Source: Enchytraeus crypticus (lineage: Eukaryota; Annelida; Clitellata; Enchytraeida; Enchytraeidae). From it: 64,000 nt of DNA. Made by a program: the position numbers and the translations under genes. Location of the stretch: positions 309,501 to 373,500 of the forward strand of contig CAJHZI010000625.1 of assembly GCA_905160935.1 (NCBI GenBank). Reading direction: 5' to 3'. Every line of letters begins with the position of its first letter. Within the stretch, counting starts at the first letter, position 1. Below the pieces are notes generated by a model. It ran no database searches and had not been told where the DNA came from. It saw only the letters and a program-made list of their open reading frames with translations. Positions 1-12,000 of the stretch are shown here, one piece after another.

Positions 1-215
1 AAATCCTGTGAAAACTCTATTTGAAATCTTAAAATATGAACTGAAAACAAGTGAGCATTAGAAATAACTGAAATAGGAGAGAAACCACTTGAGACACTGT
101 AAGACTCTGCTTGAGAGAGATACAGAGAGAGCTACAGCAACAGAGAGAAAGAGAGAGAGAGAGAGACAGAGAGACAGATAGAGACAGAGAGAGATAGTGA
201 CAGAGAGAGACATAC

Positions 216-609
216 GGGGAAGCAGTCGTTGAAGAGTAGACGCTCAGGTATCATTGTTAGACTGCCCACAGCTGTTCGTAGTGTTAGAGGTATATACAAG
301 TACTGCAGCAACAACAACAGTAGAGAGATTTAGTTCAAGCAGGCAGCGAGAGCTGAATTTGAACCCTGTACCAGTGATCAACAGTCCAACTACTCTATCA
401 ACAAGCCCATTCAGACATCAACGGTGCCCGAAAATAAAAGGTAAATAAAGCAAGTGTTAAAATGGCCATTAACGATACAATTTGACGTTCAATTTATCAG
501 TTCAGATAAATAAGACACTCTTTTGAATGTTAAATTTGACTGTGCGCGGGCAAAAACTGATGGAAAAACAGATGAGAGCAGCACAGAGAAACAGAAAGAA
601 AGAATGAGA

Positions 610-649
<40 letters not shown>

Positions 650-3348
650 AGGGACAGAGAGTGATACATAGAGAGGTAGTACAACCTCATACTGTGTGGT
701 TACGATAATCTCAGCAGCGTATGTGCCCTCATTGTCAGGTGCCGTCAACTCTACACTGAACACTGCTATGTGAAACGGCTTGAGCACAAACTACATCAAC
801 CAATCAATCAATCAATCGATCAATCAATCAATCATACAATTAATCAATTAATTAATAATATAATAATATTGCTTGAATCGTTTTTATCAAACCCCAGGTT
901 CTTTACACCGGGGTAAAAAAGATAAAATAATAATAATAATAAAGGTTTAAAGTCTGTTTCATCATACAAGGATGATGGAAAGGACAATCACAAAATCAAT
1001 CACTGAATCAATCGATCAATCCATCAATCAATCACACAATTAATCAATCAATCACACAATCAATCATTTTTGACCAATTTACAACCAATAAATCAATCAG
1101 TCATAAACTTTTCACAATAGCCTATCAAGAACATTAAATAAGTTTAATGGATCAACATACACGCAGGTTCAACCAGACGTTTAGAGCCAAGTTAAAGGTA
1201 AAATGAGTTACCTGCATTATCAAGCTAACTTCTCAAAGTAGCTAATGAATAAAATAAGACTTACACTATCAGGTTGTGTGGAGATCGTGTGATTGTGTAC
1301 CAGTGTTGTTGTTGTTGTTGTTCTAGGATAGAGATAGACTTACACTATCAGGTTGTGTGGAGATCGTGTGATTGTGTACCAGTGTTGTTGTTGTTGTTCT
1401 AGGATAGAGACTTACACTATCAGGTTGTGTGGAGATCGTGTGATTGTGTACCAGTGTTGTTCCGTTGCCTTCCTCTACACCAAGCAGTATCACCTTAGTG
1501 CCAGCCAGGTTAGCTCCAAACTTAGACACTACAATCTACAATCAATCAATCAAGTAATCAATCAAACAGTCAGTAACCATCATCATCATTTTCCCTTAAA
1601 TCCCAGTTTAACCAGGGTCAGGATACGAATAGACTTTCTCCAGTCCTCTCTGTCCAACACCATATCATCAGTCAATCCCCTATTTTTCACGTCCTTCTTA
1701 ATTACCGCATCCCACGTCAGATGTGGTCTACCTATCTCCAGCTTAACATCCAGCTCTTCCCTCCAAACTCTCTTTACTACATCCTCATCTGCCTTTCTCA
1801 CAAAATTCGCATACCAACTCAATCTCGACTGAGCCAACATATCCCCGATCCCCTCAACACTAAAATTCATTCTCACATTCATTTTCTAGAGAGCAAGAGA
1901 GAGACAGAGCGAGAGAGAGATAGAGAGAAAATCTTACATCTACAGGATTAGTGTTTCTCAGCGTGAAGTTCATGACTCTTTTCTCTCCCACAGCCAGAGT
2001 GCCGAAGTCTAGAATACCCTTAAAGAGCTCAGGTCTGTGCGGCACAACCTGCTCACATAGAAACAAGCAGGTCAATCGCTTACAACTCCTGAACAGTGAC
2101 TATTCTAATACATATCATGATCAGCATCATCTTCACTTAAATCCCAGTTTAACCAGGGTAGGGATGCAAATAGATTTTCTCCAATTCTAATCCATATCAA
2201 ATAAAATTATATCCATTGTAGGCATGGCTGGAGCCAGTGGAGATGTCGGTAAGATACTCGACCACGGATCAGTAAGTGCGGGATTCAAATCCTGGGCTCG
2301 TCTGTCACTGAAATCGCTTTGGACTGAGGAAACTGACGTTAAAGTTAGCTTTAACCTGGATAAGCAGACAGTAGAGCAACAACAACAAGACGAACCTTTA
2401 GACGACCATTGTAGACGTGTAGCGGTAGAGAGAAGACGGAGATGTTGGTGTGTATGTGGAGTTGGGTGGAGTAATGTTGTCTAGCCCTCATTGGATGATA
2501 CATAAGGTTAAACAGCACCAGCCTAGCTCCAGGCTCCAGTATAACAGGTTGTGTGAAGTTATACACCTAAACACACAACAATCCATCATGATATCTAGCA
2601 CTGTGTGTGAGAGAGGTAGGTTAAATAGCACCAGCCTAACTCCAGGCTCCAGTATGACGGGTTGTGTGAAGTTATACACCTAAACACACAACAATCCATC
2701 ATGATATCTAGCAACAGACCTACAGTGAGGTGATTGATATTAGGTAGCACAGATATGTTATAGACAGTTAAACTTGATTGATTGATTGATTGATTGACGT
2801 ACAGTGAAGCAGCATATATCAGGAGGTAGTGATATGTTGTAGACTGCTACACTGAACTGATAGGAGTTCTCTACACTCATCTCATGTGACACGTTGACGG
2901 GTGTCGCTGTCTCAGCGTCATCTCCTATAACCATCCGCTCACTCCCCGTGTAGAACAGTGTGGCGTTCACATCATACGTCAATGATCTGTCAATCAATCA
3001 ATTAATCAATCAATCAGTCAATCAATCAATCAATCAATCACTTCACCAGTCAATCAATCAATTCAACAATTACTAAATCAACCAATCAATCAACTAAACA
3101 AAGGAACATTTTACAGATTAGCTTATTTTATATTAAGATAGCTTAGTATTTTATATATTACAATTTAGTCACAATGTAATACTACGCAAGCACAACTCCT
3201 TGATTGGTAGATGCGCCAATTTTCTGAGATTTTACTTGTGAATTACTTAAACCAAAGAATATGCAGTAAAATTCTTCTAGTTTTATTTACAAAGATTGAT
3301 TGATCAGCCTGAAGGACTGAGCTGTACAGTTGCAGACATAGACATAGA

Positions 3349-3391
<43 letters not shown>

Positions 3392-5833
3392 TGAGGGACA
3401 TACCCCTGGAGTATTTGAGCTTGATAAGGTATGCTGAGCTTATACTGTGAATTCTTAGACTTGACCACTATCTTACCATTCCACTGCTTCATGCTCAAAG
3501 CCTCTGACGCTACGCACAAGTTAACAACAGGACGCTATAGGTACCTAGCAGGATAAGAAGCAAGACCATTTATCCTAGATAGCTAACTAGTGAGTAATAA
3601 TATTAAGTAGTGTCATAACTAGCTACTGATAAGCAGAGTGATAACTAGCTACTGATAAGCAGAGTGATAACTAGCTAGTGACAGTATTCAGACTGATAAC
3701 TAGCTAGTGACAGTCATAGAGATACCGTTGAATGAGATGACGGCTACGGGAGAGGCGTGTAGGATGTCAGGTTTTATCTGCAGAGCTCTGAACTCTATCC
3801 GCACAGCTTTGTTAGGCGGCTGCACCGTCACGTTCTACCATCAATCAATCAATCAGTCAGTGAACCAATCTATCAATCAATCAGTCAATGAATCTATCAA
3901 TCAATCGATCAATCAATCAATCAATCAATCAGTCAATCAATCAATCAGTCAGTCAGTCATTCAATCAATCGATCAATCAATCAGTCAATCAATCAATCAG
4001 TCAGTCAGTCATTCAATCAATCGATCAATCAATCAATCAATCAGTCAATCAATCAATCAGTCAATCAATCAATCGATCAATCAATCAGTCAATCAATCAG
4101 TCAGTCAATCAATCAATCACAAACAGGTAAGTGATGAGTAAACAAATGAATACACATTTCAATCATAAAACATTCAATGCATGAATAAATCAGTGAATGA
4201 ATGAATGAATGAATTAATCAATAAATCAATCAATCAATGAACGAGTGAGAGCACAGACCACTATGTGTACAGGTCTGAGCCCAGAGTTGATGAGATGAAG
4301 ATGTACCACACGAGGCTCATCAACTGTGCGCAGCATTCCAAAGTCTACGAGCTCCTGAGGTGAGTAAATACCAGGTTCTACAATACAATAAAATAGAATA
4401 AATATCCGGCATTACAATACAATACAATAACAAATACAATACAATAAGGTACAATACAATATATGAGAGTATTTAGACAACAACAACTTAGAGAATCAGA
4501 TAAATGAAGTAGCAAGTGCTTCTCTTGAGTATAAACAGCTACAAGCAGTGGCAGCAACAACAACAACAACAACAGATCTAATACCTGAAGAGACTTCCAC
4601 CTCGACGGGTATCACAATCATCTCACTGTTAGATGAGGATGATGTCGGGGACGTCCCTGACACAGTCCTCTCTCTATTGGTGCGGATACGTATATAGGCC
4701 GTGTGGTTGTTCTCTTGTCTGCCTATAAAACTGGCTCTCATTATGGACTTTGTCTCATAGGGCTTGATCTCCTGTAATCAATCAATCAATCAATCGATCA
4801 AGTGCGGTTGTTCGCTTGCCTTACTATAAAACTGGCTCCATTATAGACTTTGCCTCATAGGGCTTGATTTCCTGCAATCAATCCATCAATCAATCAATCA
4901 AGTGTGGTTGACTGACTGGTGACCGTGAGAGTTTAAGCTATCTCTACTAGATACAGCTGTAGAGGAAGCAAAGGCTCTGTATCTAGCTGAACTAAGCCTG
5001 CATATAGAGTACATAATCTCTAGCTTTATCACCGGTAGAACAGCAGCAACAGCAGCGAGAGAGAGAGAGAAAGACTGACATATGGGGAGAGTGCTAGAGA
5101 GACAAAGAGAGACATATGGAGAGAGAGAGAGACAGAGAGAGAGAGACATATAGAGAGACAGAGAGAGCAATATAGCAGCAGACCCAGAGTTGTCTAGAAG
5201 CCTCAGGTTCCCCATCAGGTAGCTCTAGATGTAGGTCCCCCCCACTAGAGTATATCTCCTCCACCTATCAATCAATCAATCAATCAATCAGGCAGCTCTA
5301 GATGTAGGTCCACCCACTAGAGTATCTCTCCTCCACCTATCAATCAATCAATCAGGCAGCTCTAGATGTAGGTCCCCTCACTAGAGTATATCTCCTCCAC
5401 CTATCAATCAATCAATCATTCAGGCAGATCTAGATGTAGGTCCCCCCCACTAGAGTATATCTCCTCCACCTATCAATCAATCAATCAATCAATCCTTCAA
5501 TCAATCCTTTAATCAATCAATCAATTAACCAATCAATCAATCAACCAATCAATCACACAGAGAGAGAGAGAGAGAGAGACCTGTATGGTAGAGCTGTGGT
5601 ACACACAAATCGACAGACTTACATGCATGCACATATACATACGTACAGACATACATACATACATAGACAGACAGAGAGACAGATAGAGACAGATAGAGAG
5701 ACAGACCTGTAGAGTAGAGCTGTGAGGATTATGCAGGTGTATGAGAGGAGAGAAGCTGCTGTTTAGAGGAACTCGCGCTCCTATGTATGATCTGATCCTA
5801 TAGGGGTTCTGTGTGCCCTCTCCATATACCTGT

Positions 5834-5867
<34 letters not shown>

Positions 5868-5998
5868 TAGAGGAACTCTAGCTCCTAAGTATGACCTGAT
5901 CCTATAGAGGTTCTGTGTGTCCTCTCCATATACCTGTATCAATCAATCAATCAATCAACCAGTCAATCAATCAATCTATCAATCAGAGGAACTTTCGC

Positions 5999-6052
<54 letters not shown>

Positions 6053-6148
6053 TAGAGAGAAGGTGAGAGAGAGAGAGAGATAGAAAGAAGAGAGAGTGAG
6101 AGATAGAGAGGACAGAGAGATAGAAAGGAGAGAAGGGAGATATATATT

Positions 6149-6225
<77 letters not shown>

Positions 6226-9031
6226 GGACCTGATATTTGAATGAGCCCCTGGAGGTGTGTATATAGAGTATGTTCTCAATGTAACCAGTGTGTCGAGCTA
6301 ACAACAATATCTCAAATGTTGTGTTGCTCAATGGACCAACGATCTACACATATAAACACACATTCATACACATAAATAAACACTCAAACATGTACACATA
6401 GACACAGTACATACACATAGATAAAGAAAAACCTTATAGAGAGAGATTAGATAAAGATGAGAGATAGGAGAACCTTGTCTATAGAGAGATAAAGATGAGA
6501 GATAGGAGAACCTTGTCTATAGAGAGATAAAGCTGAGAGATAAGAGAACCTTGTCTATAGAGAGATAAAGATGTGAGATAAGAGAACCTTGTCTATAGAG
6601 AGATAAAGATGTAAGATAGGAGAACCTTGTCTATAGAGAGATAAAGATGTGAGATAGGAAAACCTTATCTATAGAGAGATAAAGATGTGAGATAGGAGAA
6701 CTTTGTCTATAGAGAGATAAAGATGTGAGATAGGAGAACCTTGTCTTTAAAGAAGGAACAGTGAATGCTGGCAGTGCTGCCTGATATGGAGTGAAGTTGT
6801 AGAGAGGATTTGTCGTCCAGGTTCTGTACTATCACTCGTTCTGTGTGGGGCATCCCTATAGCGCTACAAACACATACATACACATATACACACATACTCT
6901 TTCGGTGTGGGGCATCCCTATAGCACTACAAACACATACATACACATATACGCACATACATACACACCCGTACATACATACACTCGTTCTGTGTGGGGCA
7001 TCCCTATAGCGCTACAAACACACATACATACACACATACATAAACACATACATACGTACATACACTCGCTCTGTGTGAGGCATCCCTATAGCGCTACGAA
7101 CACACACACATACACATACATACACATGTATATACATAGATACTATCACTCGTTCCGTGTGAGGCATCCTTATAGCGCTACGATCACACATACGAACACA
7201 CATACATACACACGTACATACAACTGGTCTATGTGAGTTGCTAGTTTAGAGTTATGTACATTTCTATTTACGAGTTTAATTTAGTCTCAGTAGTCCATAC
7301 CTAGCATATATGCAAGCATAAAGTGCCAGAGGAAAATTACAATTAATTACAATGAAATAATTATTTACTATAAATTCATTAATTAATTCCTAATTATAAG
7401 ACTATCAACTACAGAAGAAATACGCTCATGCATTATAAGCAACAGTACATGTATATCCACAAAAACAACATTTAAGTAACAGAAATTTTAATAAACATGT
7501 TTCTAATTTATTCTAATTCATTTATTCGTTTATTAATTTGCTAATAAATTAGTATAAGCTCTAGTTTACAGAAGCACATCTGCACACGGCTGAGTGCATT
7601 ACTCACTGTTTGCCGAAGTCTAAAGTCACTGGTTCAAATCTGAGTAAATTAGACACCAGACTGAAATCAACAATCATATATAAGATCTAGTAATCAAGAT
7701 AAGTTAAATTTTGCAAGAATAATATTAACAATAATATTAATAATAATAATAATAATAATCATAAATAATAATAATAATAATAATAATAATCATAAATAAT
7801 AATAATATTAATAATAATAATAATAATCATCATCATCATAAATAATAATAATAATAATATTGCGCAAAAAATCTTTTCTGTGGCAGCGACTGTGTATTGC
7901 TCTCCAGCGATTCAATGCAGTCTGCTTCAGTGGCACTTTGGCTAAAGCGGCTTCCCAGAGTGCAGAGGAATTATTTTAATCGCTCTTTTAAAAACTTTTA
8001 ATCAAATAAAGTCTCTTTTATCTTATTTTTTAGCCCAGGGCCCTTTACAGCCCAGGGCATTAAAATAAAAAATAAAAAAATAAAATAAAAAAAAATAATA
8101 TTAATAATAATAATAATAATAATCATAAATAATAACGGTTTAGTGTCAGTTCACTACGTAGAGAGGTAGTTATTTGGAGAGCAAGCTTAGCCCATATACA
8201 GTAGGGTTTATAGCAGCTGTGTGACAACTGGATGATTAGATTCGTGTCTGATCTATACACACAGTAGATGCTTCAGCTGTCTTCACGTCATACGATCACT
8301 CGCCGCCAACAATAAACAGCTGTGACAGCTGACTACAGCTATCAGCAGCAGTGACAGCAGCTGTGACAGTAGACAACAGCTGTGACAGTAGACAACAGCT
8401 GTGACAGTAGGCAACAGCTGTGACAGTAGACAACAGCTGTGACAGTAGGCAACAGCTGTGACAGTAGACAACAGCTGTGACAGTAGACAGCAGCTGTGAC
8501 AGTAGGCAACAGCTGTGACAGCTGACAACAGCTGTGACAGTAGGCAACAGCTGTGACAGCTAACAGCAGCTGTGACAGCTGACAACAGCTGTGACAGTAG
8601 GCAACAGCTGCGACAGTAGACAACAGCTATGACAGCTGACAACAGCTGTGACAGTAGGCAACAGCTGTGACAGTAGACAACGGCTGCGACAGTAGACAAC
8701 AGCTAATTCTTAACCGCTGCAAACGTTTTGCTGCAACTCTACCCTTGCTGTTTCATTGCTGATTCTGCTGTTGCTGCTACTCAAGTGCTGCTATTCTACA
8801 GCTGCTGCCACATCACTGCTGTTGTCGCTTATCAACTAGAGCCGCTGCAGCAGCTGCTGCTGCTGACGACGCTGCTGAGGCCGCAGTCTCTGAAGAAGAT
8901 TATAGGAACTGCTATTGGTCGCTAGTTATGTGTCATAAACTAGCGATACGTGACGTGGCACGTCTCTACGACTCTCTCTCTCTCAATCCCTCTCTGTCTC
9001 TCTCTCCACTTGCTCTCTGTCTCGCTATTTA

Positions 9032-9063
<32 letters not shown>

Positions 9064-12000
9064 GCTCTCTGACTCTCGCTCTCTCACTCTGTCTCTCTCG
9101 TTCTCTCTCTCTCTGTCTCTCTCTCGCTCTCTCTCTCTCTCGCTCTGTCTCTCTCTCTCTCACTCTACCTGTCTCTCAGTATTACACAAAGGCTAGGACT
9201 GAGAAACAACTTGTGCTTTCTATTGTCTAACCTTTACACGTGTACACATACATTTACACACACACACGCACACACACACACACACATAAACAAAAATTAC
9301 GCATTTATAGAAACAAACGGATACAATGGAGTCGGTAGTATTAAATAAACACAAGGTATTTCATAGAATTCCCTTCATCGGTTTATTAATATAAATTCTA
9401 CAGTATTCCGTAGCACAGAAAACAAATAGTAAACGTCTCTATTATTCTTGTTGCAGCTACAACTGCATTACCTCACAGAGCTTAGGCTCTTTTGTGATAA
9501 CCCATTTTCTTCTTCTGTATTTATTTATTTGCTAGTTAGATGTTTTTATATTTACTGTTATTATGACAAGATGATCAAATCTAAAAGTTTGAAGGTAAAA
9601 ACTAACATACAATGAACAAAGGAGTCGCTACTTACCAAAGATTTGGTTTATTGAGGCAAGGCTGATAAAACATAGAAGAGAATTGACTTGCTTAGAACTT
9701 ATAGACCTCGGTACCAGTGCGGCGTCCGATAACCACACTTGTCGTCAGAGGCTACTAAACAAGAACTGAGGAAGACAATGGAAAATCTCACAAGTCTAAG
9801 TGGTACAAGCTAAAGAAAAGTGTCATAGCGACAATGATCTCAAGTTCTGGCGGAGAGAGTAGAATAGGATTAACAGCAGCCTCGTCTGTTAAAAAAGCTA
9901 ATGTTTACGTCAGTTTCCTCACTCGAAACGATGTCAGTGACGGGTGAGTCCAGGATTTGAACCCCGCACATACTGATCCGGGGTCGAGTGTCTTACCGAT
10001 TTCGCCACTGTCTCCAGCCTGTGAAGGTTCTTAGGAAAGTCTCTACGACACAGGCTGCGTCCAGTCAACTCTATGAGGGAGAAGTACTAAGCTAAACTCA
10101 TAGTGCTCAGTGACTGAATGACTGAATGAAAGGACGAAGGAATAAATTAATCAATCAATCAACCAATAAGTCAATCATTTAATCAATCAAACAATGATAT
10201 ATAGATTAATTGACCGTTTCATTTATAGGCATATAGACAGACAGACAGACAGACAGACAGAGAGACAGACAGATAGATAGATAGGTAGGTAGGTAGGTAG
10301 GTAGGTAGGTAGTTGACTGATTGATTGATATCATAGAGTATACAGTCCTACCTCATCTCTTGTACGGCCTGTCGCTTGGGTAACTGTGAAATCAATAAAC
10401 AACTCTAATCAATTATCAATTAATCAACGAATAAACCAATCACATATTTATCAATTAATCAACGAATAAACCAATCACATATTTATCAATTAATCAACGA
10501 ATAAACCAATCACATATTATCAATTAATCAACGAATAAACCAATCACATATTTATCAATTAAACAACTCAATCTTCCATCACACAATCAAAGTTAATCAA
10601 ATGTGTAATCTAGATTCATACAATCACAATGCTATACGATCAAATATGTTTTATCAATGTGTAATCTATAATCAAAAAATCACATGATCAATGTGTAATC
10701 AAGAATCATAAAACCACATATTCAAATGTGTACTCTAGAATCATAGAATTATATAATCAATGTGAAATTTAGAATCACAGAATGACATGACTAATGTGAT
10801 ATCTAGAATCATAGAATCACATGATCACTGAGTACTCTAGAATCATAAAATCACATGATCACTGGGTACTCCAGAATCATAGAATCACATGATCAGTGTT
10901 TAATCAAGAATCCTAGAATCACATGATCACTGAGTACTCTAGAACCATTAAATCACATGATCAATATGTAATCTAGACTCAGAGGAATGAGATGAGGAAA
11001 TGAATAAGACATTGAAGTGAAGTTGGTTATTAGATTTGAGGAAATGCAGAATTTTCTCGTTCAACAGAATGCTAAACTGTCTTAGCTACTATTTACTGAA
11101 CCATATCAAGACACCGTGTACCAGAGTGTAGTATTTAGATGCGTGACCGGCTAGAGGTCATAAATCAGCTCAACAATTGGGAGCTTACACAACAACCCTC
11201 TACAAAAAATACCGTCCTTGTGTACCCACTATCCAAAATATCTCTTTGGTAAGTTTTTATAAGATTTCAGATAAATAAAGCGATGCCACACTGAATGATT
11301 GGGTTATAAACAGTGACATCCCACTCAATGATTAGGTTATAAACAGCGACACCCCACTCAATGACTGGGTTATAAGCAGCGACACCCCACTCAATTATTG
11401 GGTTGAAACAGCGACACCCCACTCAATGATTGGGTTAAAAACAGCGACACCCCACTCAATGATTGGGTTATAAACAGCGACACACCACTCAATGATTGGG
11501 TTATAAACAGCGACACACCACTCAATAATTGCGTTATAAACAGCGACACCCCACTAAATGATTAGGTTATATACAACGGCACCCCACTAAATGATTGGGT
11601 TATAAACAGCGACACCCCACTAAATGATTGGGTTATAAACAGCGACACACCACTCAATGATTGGGTTATAAACAGCGACACACCACTCAATAATTGCGTT
11701 ATAAACAGCGACACCCCACTAAATGATTAGGCTATATACAACGGCACCCCACTAAATGATTGGGTTATAAACAGCGACACCCCACTAAATGATTGGGTTA
11801 TAAACAGTGACACCCGCCCAATGATTGGGTTATAAACAGTGACACCCCACTCAATAATTGGGTTATAAACAGCGACACCCCACTAAATGATTAGGTTATA
11901 TACAACGGCACCTCACTAAATGATTAGGTTATATGCAACGGCACCCCACTAAATGATTGGGTTATAAACAGCGACACCCCACTAAATGATTGGGTTATTA

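Noticed and set aside
3707..4141. 144-codon SINQSVNQ-type protein
   Set aside because: Product of the (CAAT)n/(CAGT)n microsatellite; similar frames occur wherever that repeat does.
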